Source: Sphingobacterium spiritivorum
GTDB taxonomy: Bacteria; Bacteroidota; Bacteroidia; Sphingobacteriales; Sphingobacteriaceae
Direction: 5' to 3'
Length of the DNA stretch: 64,000 nucleotides
Assembly (NCBI RefSeq): GCF_016724845.1
Contig: NZ_CP068082.1
Location: 1,736,001 to 1,800,000 of the forward strand
In this document: positions 18,250-26,655 of the stretch, one piece after another
How the letters are laid out: every line of letters begins with the position of its first letter
Numbering within the stretch: the stretch's first letter is position 1
Position numbers and translations under genes: made by a program
The notes under the pieces: model-generated
Database searches by the model: none
Told to the model about the DNA's origin: nothing
What the model saw: only the letters and a program-made list of their open reading frames with translations

Positions 18250-19602
18250 TCAAAGGTTATACTTTTCCAATCGTCTGTATAATGCCGAACGCGTAAGCCC
18301 CAGTTCTCGGGCAGCCTTACTGATATTACCATTATACTTTTCGATCACTTTCTTGATTGTATTTCTTTCCAATACTTCCAGATTCTGTTCACTGCTCCCG
18401 GATACGACAGGTTGGACCGAGTTCTCTAAGGGGGAGAACAACAGATCTTTCCCCTCCACCCTATCCGTCTCAGACATAATGACCGCACGCTCAATACTGT
18501 ACTGCAACTCTCTTACATTACCCGGGAAGTGATAACCATTCAGCTTGTATACAGATTCATCCGAAAAATCAGCTACAGACTTATTGTACTTTTTGGCGTA
18601 TATATTCAGGAAATGTGTGGCCAGCAGCATGATATCCTCTCCTCTTTCCCGCAGCGGAGGAACCTGTACTTCGACCGTATTGATCCTGTAGATCAGATCT
18701 TTTCTGAACCGGCTTTCGTTGGCCAGTTCCCGGATAGGAATATTTGTGGCACACAATAACCGGATATCTACGTCTGCAGCATGATTACTTCCCAAAGGCG
18801 TAACCTGCCTGTTCTGGAGTACGGTCAATAATTTGGCCTGTTGCTGTAAGGAGATATTTCCGATCTCATCCAGAAATAATGTTCCTTCGTGAGCCAGCTC
18901 TATCCGTCCTTTCCGATCTTCACGTGCATCGGTAAATGCCCCCTTTTTATGTCCGAATAATTCACTCTCAAAAAGCGTATCTGTCAACGCCCCCACATCT
19001 ACCTTTATAAAATTCTTCTGATATCGGAGTGACCGGTTATGAATCTCCCGTGCAATGACATCTTTACCAGTTCCATTTTCTCCCAGAATAAGGATATTGG
19101 CATCCGTTGGACCTATTTTGCTTATTTTATAATACAGATCCTGCATGATCTCAGACTCTCCAAGCAGCTGAGTCGATGTATAAGAATTTAAGATACCCTT
19201 TACATCTGCTTTTTTTGCCTTATTTACAGAAAGTGCTTCCTCCAGGCTTTTTAGCAATGTCTCGTTTTGCCAGGGTTTGACAATAAAATCAGAGGCTCCG
19301 TTTTTGAGAGATTTGACCGCCAGATCTACAGCACCGTAAGCCGTGATCATGACAACGGGTAATACCGGATATTCTTCCCTGATCCGGGACAACCAGTACA
19401 AACCTTCATTACCGGTATTGATGGTGCTTTTAAAGTTCATATCTAACAGCACAGCATCCACACTTTTCTTAGCCAATATGGATAATATTTTTTCCGGATT
19501 ATGTTCGATGATCACTTCACCTACCTGAGGCTTGAGCAACAATCGTACTGCTGTAAGCAGATCCTTATCATCATCTACAACCACTATGGTCGACTTTTTC
19601 AT
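18250..19602 (-). CDS. NtrC-family sigma-54-dependent response regulator
   Basis: 450 residues with the full NtrC layout. The receiver domain has D10/D11, phosphoacceptor D54, T87 and K109. The AAA+ domain has Walker A GENGTGKD (174-181), a sigma-54 contact loop reading GAFTDA (221-226) in place of the commoner GAFTGA, and Walker B LFLDEIGN (242-249). A Fis-type helix-turn-helix sits at ~407-450 (NISKAARELGLTRSALYRRL). It activates RpoN promoters from upstream sites. I propose that its sites are the TGTnCG-N4-CGnACA palindromes before tolC and before the HlyD adaptor. It follows tolC by 66 bases on the same strand, so it is probably autoregulated. Confidence 0.95.
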   Translation of the reverse strand: MKKSTIVVVDDDKDLLTAVRLLLKPQVGEVIIEHNPEKILSILAKKSVDAVLLDMNFKSTINTGNEGLYWLSRIREEYPVLPVVMITAYGAVDLAVKSLKNGASDFIVKPWQNETLLKSLEEALSVNKAKKADVKGILNSYTSTQLLGESEIMQDLYYKISKIGPTDANILILGENGTGKDVIAREIHNRSLRYQKNFIKVDVGALTDTLFESELFGHKKGAFTDAREDRKGRIELAHEGTLFLDEIGNISLQQQAKLLTVLQNRQVTPLGSNHAADVDIRLLCATNIPIRELANESRFRKDLIYRINTVEVQVPPLRERGEDIMLLATHFLNIYAKKYNKSVADFSDESVYKLNGYHFPGNVRELQYSIERAVIMSETDRVEGKDLLFSPLENSVQPVVSGSSEQNLEVLERNTIKKVIEKYNGNISKAARELGLTRSALYRRLEKYNL

Positions 19603-19668
19603 ATTTCAAAATAAGACTAAAAAGTAAAAGAAAAAAAACCAATCCCGCAGTTTTCTCTGCAGATCACC

Positions 19669-20985
19669 TTAAAACCCAAGTTTTCCCTGATAGTAATCTA
19701 ATGTATATTGCTGCAATATAGCCTGATATTGTAATACTGTAAGCTGTGACAAAGCTTGTTCATATTTATTTTTTGCAATAATATAAGTCACTGAATTTAT
19801 GTCGCCCTCATCAAACCTAACCTGTGCAATTCTGAAAGATTCCTTATAATCTGTAACCTGGCTTTTCAATAATGCAATATTTTCATAAGACTGTTTATAT
19901 TCGAAAACTGCTCTGCTGGTATTTTGACGAAGCTCAAGACGTTTCTGATCGTTTTCTACCTGCTGACTCCGCTGATCCAACCGGGCCAGTTTCACCTGAT
20001 TACGAACTTTAAATCCATTGAATATCGGAATATTAAGACCAAATGAAACATATTTACCCAGATTATTATCAATCTGACGCAGATAAGAATCACTGGAAGT
20101 CCCTGCATATTGACTATTCAGACCGGCACCAAACGTAAGTCGTGGATAATAAGCCGACTTAGCATATTTTACAGCATATTCTGTTGCATCCGTTTTGAGC
20201 TGTAAAGACTGAAAGTCGGGCAGTTTATCTTGTGCCTCCTGATATAACTGATCTGCATCAGCAGTCAATACATCCATATCATTTGTCTGACCTTCCAAAG
20301 GGGCAAGTTCTCCCAATTCACTCTCTGCTATATTCATAAATCCCGAAAGAGCGATACGTCTGTCGAAAAGTGTTTTCTTTAATCCGTTAATAGAGGAAGA
20401 TTCTGCAGCATACTGACCTTTGATATCAAAGTAATCTCCCGGTGCAATTGCACCCTGTTTGTGTAGTGTCTCCGATCTTTGAAGCTGTGCCCGGGTTGTT
20501 TCGATGTTAACTTCTGCCTGTTGCAAAATATCTTTTGATGTCAGCACCTGTATATACGCCAGTATAACATCCATTTTCAAAGCAATTAAAGCCCCTTCTT
20601 GATCCTTTTGATCAGCCGCCCATCTTTTGGACTGTTGTCGTATATCATACAACATCCCCAGTCCATCAAACAGCACCATAGAGGTCGTTAGTTCCTGATT
20701 ACCGGAAGTAAAGCGTTTGCTGATAAACTGATTAGTAGAGGGATCTATACTTTTTCCTTCATTGATTCCGTGTCCCAGACGGGCATTCAATGTAGGAAGG
20801 CGTTCCTGCCATGATCTGGTATAGGCGATAGAAGAACGCTGCGCTTTTATCTCGCTGTGCTGAACGGCCAGATTGTATTGCAAAGCCTGAGAAATACAGG
20901 ATTGCAGATCACGTACCTGACCCAAAGCAGCAAAACCTGACCCTACCAAAAAATATAATACCGAAACAATATATCTGTAATGCAT
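19669..20985 (-). CDS. TolC-family outer-membrane efflux channel
   Basis: 438 residues with an N-terminal signal peptide (MHYRYIVSVLYFLVGSGFAALG). Two OEP repeats rich in long alpha-helices are visible, with the characteristic LQSCISQALQYNLAVQHSEI opening and NLGKYVSFGLNIPIFNGFKV at the start of the second half. Such proteins form a trimeric outer-membrane duct that docks onto an adaptor and inner-membrane pump. The HlyD adaptor and ABC permeases transcribed from 22270 onward are the natural partners. The gene has its own sigma-54-like promoter and two activator palindromes upstream, and probably heads a tolC-regulator-kinase operon. Confidence 0.93.
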   Translation of the reverse strand: MHYRYIVSVLYFLVGSGFAALGQVRDLQSCISQALQYNLAVQHSEIKAQRSSIAYTRSWQERLPTLNARLGHGINEGKSIDPSTNQFISKRFTSGNQELTTSMVLFDGLGMLYDIRQQSKRWAADQKDQEGALIALKMDVILAYIQVLTSKDILQQAEVNIETTRAQLQRSETLHKQGAIAPGDYFDIKGQYAAESSSINGLKKTLFDRRIALSGFMNIAESELGELAPLEGQTNDMDVLTADADQLYQEAQDKLPDFQSLQLKTDATEYAVKYAKSAYYPRLTFGAGLNSQYAGTSSDSYLRQIDNNLGKYVSFGLNIPIFNGFKVRNQVKLARLDQRSQQVENDQKRLELRQNTSRAVFEYKQSYENIALLKSQVTDYKESFRIAQVRFDEGDINSVTYIIAKNKYEQALSQLTVLQYQAILQQYTLDYYQGKLGF

Positions 20986-21030
20986 AAATATGCTGTATAA
21001 GTAATGAGAATGTGTAATACAATCCTCTTA

Positions 21031-21047
21031 CACACAGCATATGCCAA
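21031..21047 (-). promoter_or_regulatory. Sigma-54-like -24/-12 promoter of tolC
   Basis: On the minus strand this reads TTGGCATATGCTGTGTG. It has a strong TTGGCA -24 element and, ten bases after the GG, GT where the consensus has GC. The predicted start of transcription is ~35 bases before the tolC ATG. The -12 half is imperfect. The call rests on the -24 element, the RpoN-type regulator downstream, and the same distance (63 bp) to the proximal palindrome as at the adaptor promoter. Confidence 0.6.
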
Positions 21048-21099
21048 AAGAATAAACGACTAAAAATCAATACCTTATATCAAAATCAAAATATTACAG

Positions 21100-21115
21100 T
21101 GTTCGTCATCGGACA
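21100..21115. promoter_or_regulatory. Activator palindrome, proximal site of tolC
   Basis: TGTTCG-TCAT-CGGACA fits TGTnCG-N4-CGnACA fully. Its centre is 63 bp upstream of the GG of the tolC -24 element. It pairs with the site at 21121 at exactly 21 bp. Confidence 0.75.
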
Positions 21116-21120
21116 AAAAC

Positions 21121-21136
21121 TGTCCGTTAGCGGACA
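21121..21136. promoter_or_regulatory. Activator palindrome, distal site of tolC
   Basis: TGTCCG-TTAG-CGGACA is a perfect inverted repeat (with flanking C/G, CTGTCCG/CGGACAG) and the best copy of the motif. It is separated from the proximal site by AAAAC. Confidence 0.8.
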
Positions 21137-21161
21137 GTCGGACGACAATTTCGAAAGTTCG

Positions 21162-21665
21162 TCAAAATACCAGGCTCAGGATTTCTCCGGGAAGTCCGTC
21201 ATAATCTCTGAACCCTTCTGAAACAAACCCATTATTGACCAGAATTTTTCTGGATGGAATATTCTGAGGATCAATAATGGCCGTAACCTTATTGATTTGA
21301 GGTTCTTTCCTTGCTATCATTAACATCTCGCTGGCCATCTGATTTCCAAAGCCTTTTCCCCAATGAGAAGGGAGTAAAATATAACCAAGTTCCGCCTCCG
21401 TACTGTCTCCCGCTATGACCTCCAGTTTAGCTAAACCGACAAATTCCCGAGTTTTAGCTGTCTTAACTTTGAAATAGCCAAAAGAAGAGTGTAAACCATT
21501 TATCCCTAAAATCTTTTCATAATCTGCCTTAGCTTCTGACAAGGGAATAGCCCGCTCTGTAATCATAGCCATTACTTTTTCATCACGCACTAATGAATAG
21601 TATAATTCAAAATCATCCTGATCAAATTTTTCAAAAATGAATTCTTCTCCCGGCTTTTTTAACAT
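21162..21665 (-). CDS. GNAT-family N-acetyltransferase (RimJ/RimL-like)
   Basis: 167 residues. The GNAT fold is shown by AELGYILLPSHWGKGFGNQMASEML (~90-115), where the QxxGxG-type acetyl-CoA loop appears as HWGKGFGNQ, and by TAIIDPQNIPSRKILVNNGFVSEG (~140-160), the usual C-terminal RimJ/RimL segment. It would transfer an acetyl group from acetyl-CoA to an amine; the substrate is unknown. It starts 5 bases after the MerR gene and is probably co-transcribed with it. The pair sits between tolC and the efflux operon but has no obvious mechanistic tie to either. Confidence 0.88.
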   Translation of the reverse strand: MLKKPGEEFIFEKFDQDDFELYYSLVRDEKVMAMITERAIPLSEAKADYEKILGINGLHSSFGYFKVKTAKTREFVGLAKLEVIAGDSTEAELGYILLPSHWGKGFGNQMASEMLMIARKEPQINKVTAIIDPQNIPSRKILVNNGFVSEGFRDYDGLPGEILSLVF

Positions 21666-21670
21666 ATCGT

Positions 21671-21994
21671 CTACTTTGCTTTACTCTTTAGTTTCCCGAA
21701 GGTTTCGTCAATAAGGACAATACGCTTTCTGACTTTCTCCGCAGCGGCATCAAGTGTATAACCCTCCTCCATCAATTCTTTGATCAGCAACATCTTTTTA
21801 ATATTCTTATAGTCATACCTTCTGTTTTTCCCCTCCTCTTCTGTCAGACTACTGATGATGTTCTTATCTTCCCAATACCGGATTTGTCTGGTAGGAATTC
21901 CGGTAATCTGAGATACTTCTCCTATGCCTACGATCAGTTTCTCTAAAAATTCAAAATCAAATCCTGTATTTTTATTTTTATCAGACTTACTCAT
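21671..21994 (-). CDS. Small MerR-family transcriptional regulator
   Basis: 107 residues from the ATG at 21994; the in-frame TTG at 22012 is less likely. The MerR winged helix is clear: GIGEVSQITGIPTRQIRYWEDKNII (~24-48) followed by RRYDYKNIKKMLLIKELMEEGYTLDAAAEKV. After it comes only a short helix and no effector-binding domain or metal-binding cysteines, so no ligand can be predicted. It is divergent from the HlyD-ABC operon and shares its ~275-base intergenic region, so it could regulate itself, the GNAT gene or the efflux operon. Confidence 0.9.
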   Translation of the reverse strand: MSKSDKNKNTGFDFEFLEKLIVGIGEVSQITGIPTRQIRYWEDKNIISSLTEEEGKNRRYDYKNIKKMLLIKELMEEGYTLDAAAEKVRKRIVLIDETFGKLKSKAK

Positions 21995-22021
21995 TTTATA
22001 GATTATTTTCAATTATTGTTA

Positions 22022-22052
22022 TAAATATAAAATTTAAGGAGTCCATTTACAA
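22022..22052 (-). promoter_or_regulatory. Housekeeping-type promoter of merR-GNAT
   Basis: On the minus strand TTG (22050-22052) is followed after 20 bases by TATATTTA (22022-22029), a 7/8 match to TAnnTTTG. The box ends 27 bases before the MerR ATG. This fits the Bacteroidetes -33/-7 spacing. Confidence 0.55.
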
Positions 22053-22124
22053 CATATGTGTTTTTTTTATTTTATCCTAAGGCTAACATCTTATTTCTTC
22101 AATCCGGCAAAGAAAATCAAAACA

Positions 22125-22140
22125 TGTGCGCTGGCGAACA
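22125..22140. promoter_or_regulatory. Activator palindrome, distal site of the HlyD-ABC operon
   Basis: TGTGCG-CTGG-CGAACA matches TGTnCG-N4-CGnACA. It lies exactly 21 bp from the proximal site at 22146, with GAAAC between them, as AAAAC lies between the tolC sites. Confidence 0.72.
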
Positions 22141-22145
22141 GAAAC

Positions 22146-22161
22146 TGACCGATATCGAACA
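22146..22161. promoter_or_regulatory. Activator palindrome, proximal site of the HlyD-ABC operon
   Basis: TGACCG-ATAT-CGAACA matches the palindrome except for one base in the left arm. Its centre is 64 bp upstream of the GG of the -24 element, against 63 bp at tolC. Confidence 0.7.
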
Positions 22162-22214
22162 CCTGAAACATTCCAAACAACAAACAAAACACTGACATTT
22201 AAATAGTTACAATA

Positions 22215-22230
22215 TTGGCACATCGTTTAC
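22215..22230 (+). promoter_or_regulatory. Sigma-54-like -24/-12 promoter of the HlyD-ABC operon
   Basis: TTGGCACATCGTTTAC has a full TTGGCAC -24 element and TTTAC where the -12 consensus is TTGC, with the correct 10-base spacing after GG (AC in place of GC). Transcription would start near 22241, ~28 bases before the adaptor ATG. Confidence 0.65.
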
Positions 22231-22269
22231 TAAAGAATATACAGGATTATAAAATTGATAACATACTAT

Positions 22270-23523
22270 ATGGATAAAGTCATACAAAAGAAAACATGGA
22301 CAAGCAAAAGACTACTGATGCTTGCCGGCATTTTCTTACTTATTTTTTTAATCGGTTTCAGTGTCTATCTTATCCGGGGTAAAAGCAATCTGAATGTAAA
22401 GGCTGAACGGTTGAGTATACAGATAATAAAAGAAGATACATTTCAGGAATTTATTCCTTTAAACGGTACGGTATTACCGATTAACAGTATATTCCTTGAT
22501 GCGTCTGTAGGAGGACGTGTGGAAGAAAAATATGTTGAAGACGGAGCTTTTCTGAAAAAAGGAGATCCTATTATGCGCTTATCCAATACGGATCAGGAAC
22601 TCAGCCTGGTCAATCAGGAAACATCCGTTCTGAATCTCCTAACCCAATCTCAGATCGCACAGACCAATGCACAACAAGTATCGATCAATAACCGGAATCA
22701 GCTGGCCGATGTTGAAAACGGGCTTAAAGAAGCACAGAGGATATATCAGCTGAATAAAAAATTGTTTGAAGAAAAAGCAATTGGCTCTCAGGAATACCAA
22801 AAAACAGTCAATGATTATCTTTATCAAAAGGAAAGAATGGAATTAACACGCAAAATATTGCAGCAGGATTCGCTATCGACCAATCAAAAGGTGAAACAAG
22901 ACAGACAGATGTACGAACGTACACAGCGCGCTCTGGAGCTTATGCGAAAGAAAGTAGATGATCTGGTTGTGCGGGCGCCGGTAGACGGACAACTGACCTC
23001 CTTTGATTCTGAAATCGGGCAAAATAAAAATTCAGGAGAGCGTCTGGGACAGATCGATGTGCTTACCGGTTTTAAGGTAAGGGCTGATGTCGATGAACAT
23101 TACATTTCCAGAATATATAATGATCTGCAGGGAAGCATAAATATCAGTAATAAGACCTATACACTAAGGGTCAGAAAGGTATATTCCCAGGTCAACAACG
23201 GACGTTTTCAGGTGGACATGGAGTTTGTAGGAGAAATTCCTCAGGGTATACGCAGAGGACAGACATTACAGATCAAGCTCGCTTTGAGTGATGAGACTAA
23301 AGCCCTGTTATTATCCCGTGGGGGATTCTATCAACAGAGCGGAGGTAACTGGATCTTTAAATTATCCGAAGATGGGAGTACAGCCTATCGCACAGATATA
23401 CAACTGGGAAGGCAAAATCCGGAATACTATGAAGTCCTCAAAGGATTGAAACCGGGAGATAAAGTGATTACCTCGAGTTATGAAAATTACGACAAGGTAC
23501 AGGAATTAAAAATTCAAAAGTAA
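22270..23523 (+). CDS. HlyD/MacA-family periplasmic adaptor
   Basis: 417 residues from the ATG at 22270; a TTG five codons upstream is also in frame. One membrane anchor (~14-36) is followed by a split lipoyl-type domain (LDASVGGRVEEKYVEDGAFLKKGDPIMRL near 80-110 and VRAPVDGQLTSFDSEIGQ near 240), a long alpha-helical hairpin between them, and a beta-barrel/membrane-proximal region to the end (GLKPGDKVITSSYENY). It bridges the inner-membrane permeases and the TolC duct. It is the first gene of the five-gene operon under the sigma-54-like promoter, with the ATPase gene starting 22 bases after it. Confidence 0.92.
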   Translation: MDKVIQKKTWTSKRLLMLAGIFLLIFLIGFSVYLIRGKSNLNVKAERLSIQIIKEDTFQEFIPLNGTVLPINSIFLDASVGGRVEEKYVEDGAFLKKGDPIMRLSNTDQELSLVNQETSVLNLLTQSQIAQTNAQQVSINNRNQLADVENGLKEAQRIYQLNKKLFEEKAIGSQEYQKTVNDYLYQKERMELTRKILQQDSLSTNQKVKQDRQMYERTQRALELMRKKVDDLVVRAPVDGQLTSFDSEIGQNKNSGERLGQIDVLTGFKVRADVDEHYISRIYNDLQGSINISNKTYTLRVRKVYSQVNNGRFQVDMEFVGEIPQGIRRGQTLQIKLALSDETKALLLSRGGFYQQSGGNWIFKLSEDGSTAYRTDIQLGRQNPEYYEVLKGLKPGDKVITSSYENYDKVQELKIQK

Positions 23524-23545
23524 TTAACACTCTAATATCTAAATA

Positions 23546-24220
23546 ATGATTAAAATACATCAACTAAAGAAATTTTACCGTACAGATGAGATCGAGACAT
23601 TAGCGCTTAATAATGTTGATATCCATGTAGCTGAGGGTGAATTTGTAGCCGTAATGGGTCCATCCGGTTGTGGCAAATCGACCCTGTTAAATGTACTGGG
23701 CCTGATAGATGATTTTGAGGAAGGCAGCTATCTTTTTAATGAAACGGAAGTTGCAAAATTCAACGAGAGCAAGCGATCTGACCTGCGCAAACATGCTATA
23801 GGCTTTGTATTTCAGAGTTTTAATCTGATTGATGAGCTGACAGTTCATGAAAACGTTGAGCTGCCATTGATATACACCAACGTACCCGCTGCTGAAAGAA
23901 AAAAACGGGTAGAGGAAGTATTGGAAAAAGTACAGATCGCACACCGCAGAAACCATTTTCCACAGCAATTGTCAGGAGGTCAGCAACAGCGTGTGGCTGT
24001 AGCAAGAGCTGTGATTAACAACCCCAAACTTATTCTTGCCGATGAACCTACAGGAAACCTGGATTCGAACAATGGTAATGAAGTCATGCAACTACTGACG
24101 GAACTCAATGAAAGTGGCACGACCATAATCATGGTGACACACAGTGAGCATGACGCCAAATTTGCGCATCGTGTCATCCGCATGCTGGACGGAGAAGTAA
24201 TAATGGAAACTCAATTCTAA
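23546..24220 (+). CDS. ABC transporter ATP-binding protein (MacB/LolD type)
   Basis: 224 residues, the normal size of a MacB/LolD-class ATPase. Walker A is GPSGCGKST (38-46), the ABC signature LSGGQQQR begins at 142, and Walker B LILADEPTGNLD has D166-E167. The EPTGNLD form is typical of exporters working with FtsX-type permeases. It is the only ATPase in the operon, so it presumably powers all three permeases encoded after it. The stop lies 5 bases before the first permease gene. Confidence 0.95.
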   Translation: MIKIHQLKKFYRTDEIETLALNNVDIHVAEGEFVAVMGPSGCGKSTLLNVLGLIDDFEEGSYLFNETEVAKFNESKRSDLRKHAIGFVFQSFNLIDELTVHENVELPLIYTNVPAAERKKRVEEVLEKVQIAHRRNHFPQQLSGGQQQRVAVARAVINNPKLILADEPTGNLDSNNGNEVMQLLTELNESGTTIIMVTHSEHDAKFAHRVIRMLDGEVIMETQF

Positions 24221-24225
24221 ACATC

Positions 24226-26625
24226 ATGCTGTACACGTATTTCAAACTCGCCTGGCGAAATCTGCTCAAGAATAAAACGACTTCATTCGTCAGTATTGTG
24301 AGTCTTGCTCTGGGAATATGTTGTTTCTTTTTGCTGGGAACATATATTATAAACGAACTCCGCTTTGATAGTTTTCATAAAAAAGCTGATCGGATTGTCT
24401 TTATGTCCTTTGGTTATAAAGCCCCTTCAGAGGAGGAATTTACAGAAACTCCGTGGACACCCAATGCTGCTGTACCGGCATTTGCAGAGCAGTTTCCGGA
24501 GATTGAAAAAGGTGTGCGGCTCTATAAGCGGGGAAGTGAAGAACATAAAGTACCCGTTCAGTACAAAGGAAAAGTATTCAACGAAGATGGCCTTGTCTTT
24601 GCAGACGAACCTTTCTTTGACGTTTTCAGCTTCGACTTCATAAAAGGAAATCCGGCTGTAGCACTCAAGGAGCCAAATTCTATCGTTATTACCGAATCTA
24701 CAGCAAAACGCTATTTCGGAGAGGAGGAAGCATTGGGAGAAAGTCTGACTATGAATAATACACCGTGGAAAGTGACAGGTGTCATCAAAGACATTCCTTC
24801 TTATTCCCAGATACAGTTCAATATTATCGGACCTTACCATTCCTTATCCAGATTTAAAAATGTTTCATGGGGAGCCGCCAATGACATTTCCTATCTCCTG
24901 CTCAAATCTCCCGATGATATCGCTGCTGTACAGTCCAAGATAGACAACTATCTGAAAGAACAGTTTGCAGAGGAGATTGCAGCTGGCTATCAGGCGAAAT
25001 TCCCTTTACAAAAGTTGCTTGATGTAAGGCTGCATTCGTCGGTAATGGGTGGTCCTAAACAGATCTATATCTATCTCCTTTCTGTAGTTGCTATCTCTTT
25101 ACTATTGATTGCCTGTATCAATTTTGGTAATCTTATTATGACCAAGTCCAGTGAGAGAGCTCATGAGATAGGCGTACGAAAAGTAATAGGAGCTTCCAGA
25201 AAACACATTTTTACACAATTCGTGACCGAATCCTTCTTTACATCCTTTATTGCCTTGTTAGTGGGTACTGTCGGAGCGATTCTGCTTATTCCGGTATTCA
25301 ACAGTTATACAGGCATACAGCTTAGTCTGGAATCCTGGAAGGGAGGGTGGTTCATCCTGATCATTATTCTCCTGTTTCTGTGCATTTCCTTTATTTCAGG
25401 CGGAGCACCAGCATGGATATTGTCTTCTGTCAAACCCACGGACAGTCTGAAAGGAAAGATTTCGAACAGTAAAAAAGGAGCTTTACTAAGTAAGATTCTG
25501 ATCATATTTCAGTTCAGCTTATCCCTACTGTTTATTATTTCTACACTTATTGTCAACGGACAGATGCGTTATCTGCAATCCAAAGATACTGGGATAGCCC
25601 GTTCAAAAGTAATCGTACTGGATGCCTCCGAGCTTGCAGTCACTAATCTGATATCTTTTAAAAATACGCTTGCAAGCAACAATAATATACAAGGAGTAAC
25701 GGCTTCCTATGATTCTCCGGTCAACATTAATGGTGGTTATACTCTGGAAACCAACATCAATTCATCTGAGAAAAGCATTAATATCACGGGTATTCCTGTC
25801 GAAAAAGATTTCTTATCTGTTTTTGACATAAAACTTATGGCAGGAGAAAGCTTTAACGAAAGCGATGTGACCCGCTCCGGCACAACAGATACAGCGCCTG
25901 AATATGCCTTTATTATTAATAAAACCGCATTAGATCAATTAGGGTTGAAAGCGGATGAAGCTATAGGCAAACCTGTCAACCTTAACGGTAGAAAAGGTAA
26001 AATCAAAGCCGTTTCAAAAGATTTTAATTTTGCGTCTCTTCACCAAAAAATAGGGCCTATCGTGCTATTCGTAGAATATAGCTGGTTTGGTAAATTGATG
26101 ATCAAACTAAAGGATACTGAGCATACACAGGAAACACTGGGGTTTCTGGAAGATACCTGGAAAAAGTTCAGCAAAGATAAACCCTTTGAATATCACTATC
26201 TCGAGGAAGAGTATAACGGACTTTATCGCACAGAAGAACGCACACTAAAAATCCTGACTTTGTTTTCCGTTGCCACTATTCTAGTATCAGGACTGGGCTT
26301 ATTTGCACTGTCTTCACTAGTGATACAAAGAAGGGTCAAAGAGATCGGGATCCGTAAGATACTTGGTGCATCTATGTTTTCGATTGTAAAATTAGTATCC
26401 TCCGAATTTCTGAAACTCGTACTGCTCTCTCTTATAATAGTTACGCCATTTTCATGGTGGATCATGCAAAAATGGTTACAGGGATTTGCTTACAGAACAG
26501 AGATCAGATGGGAGGTATTTCTTTTTGCCGCTGTAATCGGAGTTCTGATAACTGCGCTGACAGTCAGCTTTCAGGCTATCAGAATAGCAAACTCCAACCC
26601 TATCAATAGTCTGAGAGACGAATAA
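24226..26625 (+). CDS. FtsX/MacB-type ABC permease, first of three
   Basis: 799 residues with a duplicated layout. An N-terminal helix (~20-42) leads to a MacB-type periplasmic domain, three helices (~285-410), a further helix (~425-445), a second periplasmic domain and three C-terminal helices (~680-790). The ATPase-coupling motif occurs twice: EIGVRKVIGAS in the first half and EIGIRKILGAS in the second. One chain therefore resembles two fused four-helix FtsX subunits. These permeases usually extrude substrate from the periplasmic side through an adaptor and TolC and do not pump from the cytoplasm. It ends in NSLRDE, an ending shared by all three permeases. Confidence 0.92.
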   Translation: MLYTYFKLAWRNLLKNKTTSFVSIVSLALGICCFFLLGTYIINELRFDSFHKKADRIVFMSFGYKAPSEEEFTETPWTPNAAVPAFAEQFPEIEKGVRLYKRGSEEHKVPVQYKGKVFNEDGLVFADEPFFDVFSFDFIKGNPAVALKEPNSIVITESTAKRYFGEEEALGESLTMNNTPWKVTGVIKDIPSYSQIQFNIIGPYHSLSRFKNVSWGAANDISYLLLKSPDDIAAVQSKIDNYLKEQFAEEIAAGYQAKFPLQKLLDVRLHSSVMGGPKQIYIYLLSVVAISLLLIACINFGNLIMTKSSERAHEIGVRKVIGASRKHIFTQFVTESFFTSFIALLVGTVGAILLIPVFNSYTGIQLSLESWKGGWFILIIILLFLCISFISGGAPAWILSSVKPTDSLKGKISNSKKGALLSKILIIFQFSLSLLFIISTLIVNGQMRYLQSKDTGIARSKVIVLDASELAVTNLISFKNTLASNNNIQGVTASYDSPVNINGGYTLETNINSSEKSINITGIPVEKDFLSVFDIKLMAGESFNESDVTRSGTTDTAPEYAFIINKTALDQLGLKADEAIGKPVNLNGRKGKIKAVSKDFNFASLHQKIGPIVLFVEYSWFGKLMIKLKDTEHTQETLGFLEDTWKKFSKDKPFEYHYLEEEYNGLYRTEERTLKILTLFSVATILVSGLGLFALSSLVIQRRVKEIGIRKILGASMFSIVKLVSSEFLKLVLLSLIIVTPFSWWIMQKWLQGFAYRTEIRWEVFLFAAVIGVLITALTVSFQAIRIANSNPINSLRDE

Positions 26626-26655
26626 TACATCAAATCATACATCACCTATAAAAAT

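Noticed and set aside
19625..19668. Possible terminator between tolC and the response regulator gene
   Set aside because: Only a 4-bp stem (GCAG/CTGC) precedes the T-run on the minus strand. It is too weak to call, and tolC-regulator co-transcription remains likely.
21142..21157. Third copy of the TGTnCG-N4-CGnACA palindrome at the next 21-bp step
   Set aside because: ACGACA-ATTT-CGAAAG keeps only part of the right arm, so it is not counted as a site.
21162..21994. MerR-GNAT pair as part of the sigma-54 efflux regulon
   Set aside because: The pair has its own housekeeping-type promoter (22022-22052), and the palindromes are oriented by distance to tolC and the adaptor gene. Membership is possible but not supported.
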